Counted from the stretch's first letter, positions 44,545 to 53,926 are shown. The stretch is 58,105 nucleotides of DNA from an uncultured Clostridia bacterium (GCA_947643415.1 CANRWA010000021.1:1-58105), one strand, 5' to 3'. A program made the numbers and translations. The notes: generated from the letters alone by a model not told the origin.

Positions 44545-45837
44545 TTATCTAAAATACTCAAACTGCCAGCCATACATCTTCACTGTATCGCCCTCTTCGA
44601 TCCCAAGCTTTTCCAACTCATCCAGAATCCCATTGTATTTAAGAAATTTCTGAAAAAATTCAAATCCCTTTTCGGAATCCAGATTTGTGTAACCGAGCAT
44701 TCTCTCAATACGTGGTCCCTCTACAATGAAGACGCCCTCTGTCTCTTCACTCTTTTCAACAGTATATGGCTCGTTTGCAAAATCAGGTTCTTTTACCATA
44801 TACTCTTTTTCAAAGACCACCTGGTTTTCCGGGATCTTGTCCAACATTTCTTTCACATGGTATAAGAGTTCCCTGACTCCTTCTCCTGTGACCGCTGAGA
44901 TCGGATATACCTGCATTCCCATAGGTTCAAATTCTTCCCTCAGTTGTTTCAGGACCCTCTCTCTGTCTTCACCATAAAAGCAGTCAATTTTGTTGGCTGC
45001 AATGACCTGCGGACGTTTTGCAATCTCAGGATTATATGCTTCTAATTCCTGATTGATCACTTTTATGTCTTCTATCGGATCTCTTCCTTCTGTAGAAGCT
45101 GCATCTACCAGATGGATCATAACACGTGTTCTCTCGATATGACGCAGGAATTCATGGCCAAGTCCGACACCCTCAGAAGCCCCCTCAATGAGTCCTGGTA
45201 TATCTGCCATTACAAATCCATCTGCACCATCTAAATCTACAACACCAAGGTTTGGATTCAGTGTTGTAAAATGATAATTGGCAATCTTGGGCTGTGCATT
45301 CGTGACTCTTGATAACAGAGTGGATTTGCCAACATTTGGAAACCCCACCAATCCTACATCAGCGATTACCTTTAACTCCAGCAGAACTTCCAGTTCGATA
45401 CCTGGCTTTCCAGGCTGGGCATATTTTGGTACCTGCATGGTCGGGGTGGCATAATTCATATTTCCTTTGCCGCCATTCCCCCCTTTAAGAAGAATTTCCC
45501 TGCTGTTTTCATATGACATATCTGTAATGACCTGGCCTGTGGATGCCTCTTTAATAATGGTTCCTGCCGGAACCCGCACCACCATATCTGCACCATTTGC
45601 ACCATGGCACCGCCGTTTTCCGCCAGGCTCACCATCCCCTGCGAAATATTTTCTTTTATGCCTGAAATCTGTCAGTGTATTCAGCCCCGGATCAACTTCA
45701 AATATCAGGTTGCCGCCTCTGCCGCCGTCGCCGCCGTCCGGTCCGCCGTTGGCAACATATTTTTCCCTGCGGAAACTAACATGGCCATCACCGCCCTTTC
45801 CGGAACGGATCTGGATCTTTGCTCTGTCTGCAAACAT
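44545..45837 (-). CDS. obg: Obg/CgtA ribosome-assembly GTPase
   Basis: The 430-residue GTPase has the glycine-rich Obg fold (SGKGGDGHVSFRREKYV ... GGPDGGDGGRGG), the G domain with GFPNVGKSTLL, DIPGLIEGA and NKID, and a C-terminal OCT domain (ending FEYFR). It acts in 50S maturation and links GTP/ppGpp levels to growth. ATG 45837 is chosen because GGAGG lies 5 bases upstream. It is separated from rpmA by repeats and a terminator, so it may have its own promoter. Confidence 0.96.
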   Translation of the reverse strand: MFADRAKIQIRSGKGGDGHVSFRREKYVANGGPDGGDGGRGGNLIFEVDPGLNTLTDFRHKRKYFAGDGEPGGKRRCHGANGADMVVRVPAGTIIKEASTGQVITDMSYENSREILLKGGNGGKGNMNYATPTMQVPKYAQPGKPGIELEVLLELKVIADVGLVGFPNVGKSTLLSRVTNAQPKIANYHFTTLNPNLGVVDLDGADGFVMADIPGLIEGASEGVGLGHEFLRHIERTRVMIHLVDAASTEGRDPIEDIKVINQELEAYNPEIAKRPQVIAANKIDCFYGEDRERVLKQLREEFEPMGMQVYPISAVTGEGVRELLYHVKEMLDKIPENQVVFEKEYMVKEPDFANEPYTVEKSEETEGVFIVEGPRIERMLGYTNLDSEKGFEFFQKFLKYNGILDELEKLGIEEGDTVKMYGWQFEYFR

Positions 45838-45883
45838 ATTTTCCTCCACTCACTCACGCTTTTTACTGCATATAAGGAACTAA

Positions 45884-45947
45884 GGAGCTGTAAATAAATA
45901 ACTTTTAATACTGCTTGTTTTTTTAAAAGTTATTTATTTACAGTTCC
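45884..45947. repeat. AT-rich 25-bp inverted repeat upstream of obg
   Basis: Arms at 45884-45908 and 45923-45947 are reverse complements with a single mismatch (core GTAAATAAATAACTTTTAA). The loop is 14 bases. It lies in the obg leader and could form a strong hairpin in the mRNA. Confidence 0.85.
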
Positions 45948-45984
45948 TAATATCCCTGCAGATTTGGGCATGTGTGCATATATC

Positions 45985-46047
45985 TGGCTTAACGGCGTCA
46001 ATTTGAATACGCCGTCCATGGTGGGTTCAAATTGGCGCCGTTAGCTA
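45985..46047. repeat. Palindromic repeat, family 2, copy C (composite)
   Basis: Two partial units are joined: TGGCTTAACGGCG with a TCAATTTGAAT loop and CGCCGT (45985-46015), then GGTTCAAATTGGCGCCGTTAGCTA (46024-46047). The second half matches copy B with one base missing. Confidence 0.8.
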
Positions 46048-46078
46048 AAACAAGGGCTGCTATTCGGCAGCCCCTGAA
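46047..46078 (-). terminator. Terminator of the rplU-prp-rpmA transcript
   Basis: On the - strand GGGGCTGCC and the matching GGCAGCCC-type arm (AGCAGCCC) fold with a GAATA-type loop (46076-46053), then TTGTTTT. It is 16 bases past the rpmA stop. Confidence 0.75.
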
Positions 46079-46092
46079 CTTTTCATAGCAAC

Positions 46093-46380
46093 TTATTTGC
46101 TCTCTACTGGATATACGGAAGCCTGTTTCTTATTTCTTCCCTTTCTCTCGAAACGAAGAACACCGTCTACCAAAGCATACAATGTATCGTCTCCTCCTCT
46201 ACCAACGTTTACACCTGGATGGATCTTAGTTCCACGCTGTCTGTAAAGGATATTACCAGCCAGAACAAACTGTCCGTCAGCTCTTTTAGCGCCCAGTCTC
46301 TTTGACTCGGAATCTCTGCCATTCTTTGTCGAACCCATTCCTTTTTTATGAGCGAACAACTGAAGGTTCATATTCATCAT
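46093..46380 (-). CDS. rpmA: 50S ribosomal protein L27
   Basis: The 95-residue protein has the Firmicutes N-terminal extension with the Prp cleavage motif LQLFA before [20 protein letters not shown]. Removal of the extension exposes the L27 tail that reaches the peptidyl-transferase centre. AGGAGG is 8 bases before the first ATG (46380). It follows the prp protease gene by 12 bases, as is usual. Confidence 0.96.
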   Translation of the reverse strand: MMNMNLQLFAHKKGMGSTKNGRDSESKRLGAKRADGQFVLAGNILYRQRGTKIHPGVNVGRGGDDTLYALVDGVLRFERKGRNKKQASVYPVESK

Positions 46381-46392
46381 GGTCTTTTCCTC

Positions 46393-46713
46393 CTAACGAT
46401 TAATGATTGTAACATATTGGCTGCCATAGGATTTCTCAATCCCGCGTATCCCAAGAAACATAGACTTTAAAAGAAGCTGTGTCTGTTCGGAAGATACAGT
46501 AGTCAGATCAAGGTCAATTAATCCTCTATTTTCATCACTTTTCACTGAAAATGAATCTTCTGTAAATTCTTCAATGGAATTTACACAGTTCAAAGCCAGT
46601 GCTGAAACAGCGGAACAGATTATATCACTGCCATATTCCGCATACCCGGAATGTCCTTCTATATGAAAGCCAATAATGTTATCTTTCTGCTTTTTTACAA
46701 TTACCTGGATCAT
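46393..46713 (-). CDS. prp: Ribosomal-processing cysteine protease Prp
   Basis: The 106-residue protease cleaves the N-terminal extension of L27. The catalytic His is in IEGHSGYAEYG and the Cys in SDIICSAVSALA. The gene is found between rplU and rpmA only in bacteria whose L27 carries the extension, which is the case here. Confidence 0.94.
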   Translation of the reverse strand: MIQVIVKKQKDNIIGFHIEGHSGYAEYGSDIICSAVSALALNCVNSIEEFTEDSFSVKSDENRGLIDLDLTTVSSEQTQLLLKSMFLGIRGIEKSYGSQYVTIINR

Positions 46714-46729
46714 AGAGTCCGCCTATGCA

Positions 46730-47038
46730 TTATGCAATGATCTTGTCGATCTTTACCTGTGTATAGGGCTGTCTGTGTCCATTCTTTTTGTGGTATCCGG
46801 TCTTTCTCTTATATCTGTAAACAATAACCTTTTTACCCTTGCCCTCAGCTACAACAGTTGCTTTGACAGAAGCACCCTCTACCGTGGGAGTACCAACTTT
46901 AACTTCTCCATCGCCTACCAGAAGTACCTGATCAAAGGTTACCTCGGAACCAGCCTCAGCACCAAGCTTCTCAACCTTGATGACATCGCCTTCCTGCACC
47001 TTATACTGTTTACCACCGGTTGCTATAATCGCGTACAT
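46730..47038 (-). CDS. rplU: 50S ribosomal protein L21
   Basis: The 102-residue protein has the L21 signature: [18 protein letters not shown] at the start, [14 protein letters not shown], and [17 protein letters not shown] at the end. It binds 23S rRNA. ATG 47038 is chosen because TAGGAGGTG is just upstream. It leads the rplU-prp-rpmA transcript. Confidence 0.96.
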   Translation of the reverse strand: MYAIIATGGKQYKVQEGDVIKVEKLGAEAGSEVTFDQVLLVGDGEVKVGTPTVEGASVKATVVAEGKGKKVIVYRYKRKTGYHKKNGHRQPYTQVKIDKIIA

Positions 47039-47148
47039 ATAGCACCTCCTAATATAATTACTCGCCAACTATGGTGTCTGCATATTCAGAAAAGACAAGC
47101 TTTTCTGATAAAAGCGCAGAACTTAACCTCGTTGTGCGGCATACTGTT
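47039..47148 (-). promoter_or_regulatory. Probable L21 leader RNA
   Basis: About 105 untranslated bases lie between the rplU promoter and start codon. They include a stem with TCAGAAAAG and CTTTTCTGA arms (47078-47110 region) around an AAGCTTGT-type loop. Firmicutes rplU genes commonly carry an autoregulatory L21 leader at this position. The family fold was not checked by a covariance model. Confidence 0.5.
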
Positions 47149-47150
47149 GT

Positions 47151-47180
47151 AGTATAACACCTGTTTGGTGGATATGTCAA
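47151..47180 (-). promoter_or_regulatory. rplU promoter
   Basis: On the - strand TTGACA (47180-47175) and TATACT (47156-47151) are 18 bases apart. It is the only good match upstream of the rplU run. Confidence 0.7.
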
Positions 47181-47186
47181 GAGCTT

Positions 47187-47253
47187 TTAGTATTCCAGAT
47201 CCAATAATTAAGCGGCTGCCCCAGCTAGGGAGTGAAAAGTAATTATTAGTATT
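47187..47253. mobile_element. Remnant of the inverted-repeat element (right end only)
   Basis: AATTAAGCGGCTGCCCCAGC and AGGGAGTGAAAAGTAA (within 47205-47242) match the right terminus of the element at 7275-7312. TTAGTATT occurs on both sides (47187-47194 and 47246-47253), like the direct repeats of the large copy. Only about 50 bases of the element remain. Confidence 0.7.
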
Positions 47254-49942
47254 TCATAATATCCTCTTCCGTCTTTCTGAAAAACATAAGCCCATATGTC
47301 CCGACGCCGCAGTTGCTGGAGACAGTTGCAGATGCCTTCTGCAATATGATCTGGTCAAACTTAATATAACGATCCACCTCAGCTATGATCTCATCTAACT
47401 GACGCACACTGCAGCCCGCATAGGTAAGGAACAGGAGACGCGAGTCAATATTCTTGCTATGGTGAAGAAGCTGTTTGACGTAATTCCGGTTCACCCTCTG
47501 CATATTTCCCACCTCAATCTTCCAGAGCTTTAACTTATTCTGCGACATATAGAGTACCGGATGAAGATTCAGCCCTCGGCACAGTTTATCGACTATCGTG
47601 CTGACCTTTCCGTTGCGGCATAAGGTATCGGTACTGGGTACAAGGAAATTGGAGCAGATCCGGTTTCTGAGCCCTTTCAGGGAATCACAGATCTCTTCTA
47701 CCCCTTTCCCATTCTCTGCCATAACAGCAGCAAACAGTACCATAAATCCATGGCCGCTGCTAATATGATGGGAATCAAATACTGTAACATTATCAAAGCT
47801 TTTACTAGCCTGCAGCGCATAGGGATATGCTCCGCTGAGATCAGTGGATGCTGTAATATGAATGACATGTTCTGCCTTTTGCAGAGCATCTGCAAAGAAA
47901 TACTCATATTCTGCCGGAGGCGCTGTAGAAGAATGGGCATAATTCCCTTCAATTTTCAGGTAATCCAGCAGGCTTTCCGAATATATCTCCGTGATGTCAC
48001 AAAAGCGCCCCTCTTTAGTATGAACATAACAGTACATCAGATTGATATCCAACTTGTGGAGCCATTCCTCTGGCAGATCGCAGATACAGTCTGCTGTAAT
48101 GGCAATCTTCCTCTTCCTTGCACTGGTAACCTGACTGATCCCCATATCATCTGAAGCATCCACATTCTCTTCCGCAACATATTCCACGACATCAGGCGGC
48201 AGATATTTTAAGAGGGCAGCTTCTAGGAGAACAGCATTGATAGGTTTCGCCAGATAGCCGTCAAATCCCATTTCCTGATAGACCTGTTCTGCATTGGTCA
48301 TAACGTTAGCTGTCAGGGCGATGATCGGCACATTTTGACAATATCCCTTTGTCTGTTCACGTACAGCATGCAGTGTTTCCTCGCCGTCCATTTCTGGCAT
48401 CATATGATCCATCAAGATAATATGATAGAATCCTTCCGCTGTTTTTTTCAGGCATTCCCGTCCACCTGATACCATATCCACCTGCACTTCTGTTCCCCGC
48501 AGAAGCTTCTTTACTACCATACGGTTCATATCATTATCGTCCACCACCAGCACTCTGGCATCCGGTGCTACAAAGCTCTCCTCATAGGTCTGACGGTTAC
48601 TGAGTTTCTTTTGTGCAGCAAAATCAATTACACCAATAGGGTTCACATTGACAATGCCCTGCTCTAACTCAATGGTGAATACAGATCCTTTGTGATACAC
48701 GCTGTCTACAGAGATTTTCCCTCCCATCATATCCATAAGCTGTTTGGAAATATTAAGTCCAAGCCCTGTTCCCTCAATATTCCGGTTCAGTTTCTCATCA
48801 ACACGCTTAAAGGAATCAAAAAGATCATCCAGGCTTTCTTTTCGGATACCGGTACCAGTATCTGCCACAGAGATCCGCAATCGGAAGGAATCGGCCGAGA
48901 GCCGTTCTCCTTTGGCAGTCAGAGTAACAGAACCTGCTCTCGTATATTTCACAGCATTGGTAAGAAGGTTTGTGATGACCTGCTTGATCCGTACCTCGTC
49001 TCCATATAACATGGACGGGATATCCTGGGCGATATCCACCCTAAACTCCAGATCCTTTTGATTCGCCCGCAGCCAGATAAGATTTACCAGATCACTGAAC
49101 ATGGCACTCACTTCGTACTGGACTGGCACAATATCCATCTTGCCGGATTCCAGTTTGGAAAGATCCAGGATATCATTAATGGTAGTCAGGAGCATCTTGC
49201 TGGCATTCTGGATATTAATGGCATTTTCAGCAATCTCATCAGAGATATTTTCCCTCAGTGTCATTTCATTCAGACCAATGATAGTATTGATAGGTGTTCG
49301 GATCTCATGGCTCATATTGGCAAAGAATACATCTTTGGAACGTGCGATCTGTTCCATCTCTTCTTTCTGCTGCTGGGCATTTCTTTTTTCATTTTCATAA
49401 GAGATAGACTGTATCTTTAATAGAACACCAATACAACAGCTTACCATTACCAGTGTAACACCGGAATCAATATATCGGTAATAACGGTTTGTTACAACAG
49501 GAACCAGATCGGGATAACGGTATGCGGCCCAGTAAGTGGCAAAAAAAGATAAAATAGAGACCACCAGTGCTGCTGCGCATTCCTTTCCCCGAAACAATAA
49601 GAAGATATAGGTTAATTCCAATACGAGCCAGATGGGAGTGCCACTGTCAATTCCGCTGCTCATTATAAAAAACAACGGAAAAAGTACAACATTGAAAACA
49701 AGGATAAATAACCATGAGGCAAGCCTTGTCTTATGGTTCTTATAAACAATCCAGAGTGAGATACCTGACACGATGCACATTAGCGCCAGTATGATCAGTA
49801 CGGCTATCCTTGCGCCAAGGAGGGTCTGTCCTGTGCTGATCACAGAAGTGCCGAATGCCAGTGTCAGTATCATCAGGACAAGCCGCTCATGAAAGTCCCG
49901 GCCCTGAAATACAGATTGTAACTTTTCATGTATCTTCTTCAT
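47246..49942 (-). CDS. Hybrid histidine kinase with receiver and C-terminal DegV lipid-binding domain
   Basis: The 898-residue protein has six membrane helices (about 20-178), HisKA with phosphoacceptor His212 (SHEIRTP), HATPase with N325, DTGTGI (361-366) and GTGLGL (391-396), and a receiver with acidic pair D468/D469, phospho-Asp D512 and Lys566. Residues about 611-890 are a DegV domain: KIAITADCICDLP, the TSQP-like STAPPAEYEYFF, ITASTDLSGAYPYA, DSHHISSGHG and a terminal GVGTYGLMFF. DegV proteins bind fatty acids, in some bacteria as part of fatty-acid kinase. There is no Hpt domain, but the upstream kinase has one. The last codons and stop lie in a repeat remnant. Confidence 0.88.
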   Translation of the reverse strand: MKKIHEKLQSVFQGRDFHERLVLMILTLAFGTSVISTGQTLLGARIAVLIILALMCIVSGISLWIVYKNHKTRLASWLFILVFNVVLFPLFFIMSSGIDSGTPIWLVLELTYIFLLFRGKECAAALVVSILSFFATYWAAYRYPDLVPVVTNRYYRYIDSGVTLVMVSCCIGVLLKIQSISYENEKRNAQQQKEEMEQIARSKDVFFANMSHEIRTPINTIIGLNEMTLRENISDEIAENAINIQNASKMLLTTINDILDLSKLESGKMDIVPVQYEVSAMFSDLVNLIWLRANQKDLEFRVDIAQDIPSMLYGDEVRIKQVITNLLTNAVKYTRAGSVTLTAKGERLSADSFRLRISVADTGTGIRKESLDDLFDSFKRVDEKLNRNIEGTGLGLNISKQLMDMMGGKISVDSVYHKGSVFTIELEQGIVNVNPIGVIDFAAQKKLSNRQTYEESFVAPDARVLVVDDNDMNRMVVKKLLRGTEVQVDMVSGGRECLKKTAEGFYHIILMDHMMPEMDGEETLHAVREQTKGYCQNVPIIALTANVMTNAEQVYQEMGFDGYLAKPINAVLLEAALLKYLPPDVVEYVAEENVDASDDMGISQVTSARKRKIAITADCICDLPEEWLHKLDINLMYCYVHTKEGRFCDITEIYSESLLDYLKIEGNYAHSSTAPPAEYEYFFADALQKAEHVIHITASTDLSGAYPYALQASKSFDNVTVFDSHHISSGHGFMVLFAAVMAENGKGVEEICDSLKGLRNRICSNFLVPSTDTLCRNGKVSTIVDKLCRGLNLHPVLYMSQNKLKLWKIEVGNMQRVNRNYVKQLLHHSKNIDSRLLFLTYAGCSVRQLDEIIAEVDRYIKFDQIILQKASATVSSNCGVGTYGLMFFRKTEEDIMKY

Positions 49943-49965
49943 CTCAATATCCCGTTCCTTTCATT

Positions 49966-52839
49966 TTATAGTCCATTTCTTTTTTTCCATTCATCCAAAA
50001 GATCTGAGGCACCAGGAAAATCAAAATCATTGGTTTTTTCCCTGATTCCTTCTGTCAGGGTTTTCAGTGATTTTCCCTGATATACCATCCCTGCCATCTT
50101 ATTCAAGATCTCATCCAAACCATCACTCTCAAAGCTGTCCAGCCTCTCTCCCAGTAATGTGATCTGTTCCAATGGATTTTCTTCATCTGTGCCGGATTCT
50201 GTTCCCTCTGTATGATCGGTCAGTTCTTCCCCTGTCAATTCTTCTTCCTGCCCCCCCTCTTCTTTATATCCTTCTGGATAAAGAAAAGGATTGTCAGCAA
50301 GATGCCGGAGCAGTTCCTCATGCTTGTCCATTAATTCCTCATGATGTTCAAAGATATAATCAATCCGGTTTTCTTTTCCAGCCATCTCAAGATTCAGTGC
50401 GAGGTCTGCCAGATCATTGGCACCAATCCCTCTGGAATTGCTCTTCAATGCATGTACTGTAATAACATAATTCTTCCAGTCCTTCATGTGGAAGAACTCA
50501 TCCAGGCTTACCTTACGCTTTGCCCCTTCTGAATGATAGATCAGAACAATGTCACGGAATCCCTCTTTATCACCACAATATGTCATACCCTGCTGAAGAT
50601 CGATCCCAGCACGGGTCAGTGCCGCCAATGCCTCTGATTCATTCTTTTTTGTTTTTAAAGCTGCTGTTTTTCCGGATTCCGAAAGATTCTGAGATACTTC
50701 GGATACCTCTGTGGAAGAACCATCCATATGGATATCTTCGTCAGAATCATCTGAACTGTCTGTTTCATCTACAATGATTTGTTTATTTTCCGGTATATAC
50801 CGACGCAACATCCTCTCCAATACACTAAGTTCAATCGGTTTCGCAATAAAATCATCAAATCCTTCAGATAAGAACATCTCCCTAGCACCACCTATGGCAT
50901 TCGCAGTAAAGGCAATGACAGAGAGCGACTGAAAATAGCTTCCCGGTTTTCTCCGTATCCGGTGAAGGGTTTCCACACCATCCATCTCTGGCATCATATG
51001 ATCCAGGAAAACACAGTCGAACTCCATGGAATCCAGCTTTTCCAGTGCCTCCTGTCCACTTCCTGCCATCGTCACCTTAATCTGGTAAGGCAGAAGGATA
51101 CGCGCCATAACTTTCAGGTTCATAGCATTATCATCTACTACCAGTATCTTTGCCTCTGGCGCCACAAAACGGTGATGCAGGGCAATGTGTTGTTCCTCAT
51201 TCTGTATCACTTTCTGCCCATTGAATATAGCGGCGATAGAAAGCACAGTAAATGGTTTGTAGATACGGAACATATTACTGCCCGGCTGTATTTCTTGTCC
51301 ATAATCCAGGATTAGGATTACTGCAACCTCTTTGGCAAGATCTTCAAAGAATTTCCTGTCTTCACAATATTCTGTCCAGCCAATGAAAAAGTGAGTATAT
51401 TTTTCATATTCAATGCGCCGTTTCAGCTCGGCGAGATTTCGGCAGTTGCGCATAGCAATCCCCAACTGATCCATTATGTGATGGAAAAGGCCTTCATAAC
51501 CCTCACGTATCAGTGAATAGTTGTATTGGTCCAGATTAAGATAACAGACAGCATAGAGCTGATTTTTGTTTTTTATGGAGACGATAGGTGTCTCATCTAA
51601 TACTTTCTGAGGGACAGTAAAGAGAAATTCACTCCCTACTCCCGGTACACTTCTCAACGTGAGAAAACCGCCCATGCGGCGTACCAGAGCCTGGGTAATG
51701 GCAAGCCCCAGTCCAACGCCGCCTTCCTCCCTGTTCCTGCTGGAATTGATCTGGCTAAAGCTGGTAAAGATCTTCTCCATATCTTCCCTTTCCATACCAA
51801 TGCCAGAATCCTGTACACTGACTACCAGATTAATCCCATATTCCTCTTTTCTGCTTTTCACCCGAAGAACGATTCCGCCCTCTTTTGTAAACTTAATGGC
51901 GTTGTCCAGTAAGTTCATTATGATGCGCCGGAGCTTCTGTTCATCCCCCTGAAGGCTGCTGGGCAGGTCAGCATCACAGTCCACGATCAGTTCCAGCTGT
52001 CTGCCATTTTCCAGAGTCAGGGCCATATTTATAATATCCGTAATGGTGGAAGTAATATTGTAATTTTCTTCTGCCAGCTCCATCTTACCGCTTTCCAGTT
52101 CTGAGAAATCCAGGATATTGCTGACAGTGGAAAGAAGGACACGTCCTGCGGTCTGAATATCTATGATATCTCTTCTTACATTATCCGGAATATTTTCCTG
52201 CAGGATTGCCTCACTCATACCACACACCGCATTGATAGGGGTACGGATCTCATGGGATACATTCACCATAAAATCATCTTTGCTCTGTTCTGCAACCTCT
52301 AATTCCTGAATATTTTCAATAAGCTGTTCCCTTGTTTCCTGCTGGGTACGTACTGACACCCATGTCACAAAAGATACAACATATACTGAAAGAATATGAA
52401 GAAATTCCCGGACCACTTCATTCAGGGATCCCAATAACATAGTGTGTGCGATCAGCCCATGATAGAGAATGATAATGGTGGAAACTGCTACCCCCATATA
52501 AATGATATCCGGGATGCAGAAAATGCCAAGCAGAACGATGACCGCAGTCATCGTAGGAAGCATGGAAGTAAAACTGGAAGAATGCAGGGCATAAACAAGA
52601 AAACCCACCCATGCCACGGCAGAGATGAATTTTGCGCGGAAGATATGATCCCTGTATTTCCTTAGCTGGACAAACCACCCGGCTGCTACCGATACCCAGA
52701 TAATCTCAATGGAGAATATACTCCAGCCAGTCATCATGGCAGCGATAAACATGGCAACTACATGAAGGGAATATATTGCCAGTACGATGCGTTCTATTTT
52801 GTTATAATTCCTTGTGTTCTTTCCCTGTCTTTCACCCAA
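49966..52839 (-). CDS. Hybrid histidine kinase with degenerate receiver, receiver and Hpt domain
   Basis: The 957-residue protein has six membrane helices (about 15-160), HisKA with His196 (SHEIRTP), HATPase with NLLDNAIKF, DSGIGM and GVGLGLA, a receiver-like region without a clear phospho-Asp (about 425-545), an intact receiver with D613 (FLDHMMPEMDG) and an Hpt domain with His796 (VHALKSNSRGIGA). The acidic C-terminal tail (about 850-957) is unassigned. The Hpt could serve both hybrid kinases of this run. It lies 19 bases after the HD-GYP gene and 23 before the DegV-kinase gene. Confidence 0.9.
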   Translation of the reverse strand: MGERQGKNTRNYNKIERIVLAIYSLHVVAMFIAAMMTGWSIFSIEIIWVSVAAGWFVQLRKYRDHIFRAKFISAVAWVGFLVYALHSSSFTSMLPTMTAVIVLLGIFCIPDIIYMGVAVSTIIILYHGLIAHTMLLGSLNEVVREFLHILSVYVVSFVTWVSVRTQQETREQLIENIQELEVAEQSKDDFMVNVSHEIRTPINAVCGMSEAILQENIPDNVRRDIIDIQTAGRVLLSTVSNILDFSELESGKMELAEENYNITSTITDIINMALTLENGRQLELIVDCDADLPSSLQGDEQKLRRIIMNLLDNAIKFTKEGGIVLRVKSRKEEYGINLVVSVQDSGIGMEREDMEKIFTSFSQINSSRNREEGGVGLGLAITQALVRRMGGFLTLRSVPGVGSEFLFTVPQKVLDETPIVSIKNKNQLYAVCYLNLDQYNYSLIREGYEGLFHHIMDQLGIAMRNCRNLAELKRRIEYEKYTHFFIGWTEYCEDRKFFEDLAKEVAVILILDYGQEIQPGSNMFRIYKPFTVLSIAAIFNGQKVIQNEEQHIALHHRFVAPEAKILVVDDNAMNLKVMARILLPYQIKVTMAGSGQEALEKLDSMEFDCVFLDHMMPEMDGVETLHRIRRKPGSYFQSLSVIAFTANAIGGAREMFLSEGFDDFIAKPIELSVLERMLRRYIPENKQIIVDETDSSDDSDEDIHMDGSSTEVSEVSQNLSESGKTAALKTKKNESEALAALTRAGIDLQQGMTYCGDKEGFRDIVLIYHSEGAKRKVSLDEFFHMKDWKNYVITVHALKSNSRGIGANDLADLALNLEMAGKENRIDYIFEHHEELMDKHEELLRHLADNPFLYPEGYKEEGGQEEELTGEELTDHTEGTESGTDEENPLEQITLLGERLDSFESDGLDEILNKMAGMVYQGKSLKTLTEGIREKTNDFDFPGASDLLDEWKKRNGL

Positions 52840-52858
52840 AACAAATTACCGTCTCTTT

Positions 52859-53926
52859 CTACGAAATATTCAATACTTCCTTCAGCATAGGCAGCATTTC
52901 ATTAAACACATCAATGATAACCGGGTCAAACTGTGTTCCCCTGCCTTCTGACATGATCTGCATGATCCGCTCAATAGGACGGATGGGTGGTTTATAGCAC
53001 CGTTCCTCATATAGGGCATCAAAGACATCTGCCACAGCCATAATGCGCGCTGCCAGAGGAATCCCGTCCCCTGCCAGGCCGGTGGGATATCCCGTACCAT
53101 CCCAGCGCTCATGATGATACATGGCGATATCTTCTACGATCTTTTTATAATGTTCATCCTCCATATCACCAATGATAGTCTGAATGATCTTGCGGCTATA
53201 TGTAGTGTGCAGTTTCATGGTTTCATATTCTTCTGGAGTAAGTTTGCCTGGCTTTTGTAATACGGCATCTGGCACTTTGATCTTTCCCACATCATGAAGA
53301 GGCGCTGCTTTACAGACATCCTCAATGTAATCATCGGTAAGCTGTTCCGCAAAAATCCCCCGCTTCTGCAGTTCTTTCGCAATCATCCTCACATACATCT
53401 GGGTATTCTTTACATGTTTTCCTGTACTGCCATCACGGCTTTCAATAAGATTCGCCATACCTACAATGACAGAATCCTGGATCCGGCTGATCCGGCGGGT
53501 GCTCTCCATCAGCTTTTCTGCCTGTTCGCTCACCATAATTTCAAGATTATGCCGGTACTGCTCCAGTTCAATTGTCTTCCCTACACGGCTCAGGAGAATA
53601 TCTGGCACAAATGGTTTTTTAACGTAGTCCATAGCGCCCATCTGAAAACATTTTACCTCTGTATCAGTCTGGCTGTCCGCTGTCAGGAAGATAACCGGTA
53701 TCAATTCTGTTTTATTATTCATGCGAAGCTTCTCCAGCACTTCAAACCCATCCATCTCTGGCATGTTGATATCAAGTAAAATAAGATCTGGCTGATTTTT
53801 TTCCAGATATTTCAGCGCGGCCATACCTGAATTACATGCAGCAATCCGATATTCCGGCGAAAGGATTTTCTGTGCCAATGTTAAGTTCGTCTTATCATCA
53901 TCAACAACTAATATTATATTTTTCAT
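52859..53926 (-). CDS. Response regulator with HD-GYP cyclic-di-GMP phosphodiesterase domain
   Basis: The 355-residue protein joins a receiver (acidic DDD at 9-11, phospho-Asp D52 in LLDINMPEMDG, Lys104) through a coiled coil to an HD-GYP domain with HDVGKI (211-216), and HHERWDGTGYP (271-281), so all metal and GYP residues are present. HD-GYP enzymes linearise and hydrolyse cyclic-di-GMP. ATG 53926 is chosen because GGGAG is 7 bases upstream. It is the first gene of the leftward signalling run, and probably its output. Confidence 0.93.
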   Translation of the reverse strand: MKNIILVVDDDKTNLTLAQKILSPEYRIAACNSGMAALKYLEKNQPDLILLDINMPEMDGFEVLEKLRMNNKTELIPVIFLTADSQTDTEVKCFQMGAMDYVKKPFVPDILLSRVGKTIELEQYRHNLEIMVSEQAEKLMESTRRISRIQDSVIVGMANLIESRDGSTGKHVKNTQMYVRMIAKELQKRGIFAEQLTDDYIEDVCKAAPLHDVGKIKVPDAVLQKPGKLTPEEYETMKLHTTYSRKIIQTIIGDMEDEHYKKIVEDIAMYHHERWDGTGYPTGLAGDGIPLAARIMAVADVFDALYEERCYKPPIRPIERIMQIMSEGRGTQFDPVIIDVFNEMLPMLKEVLNIS

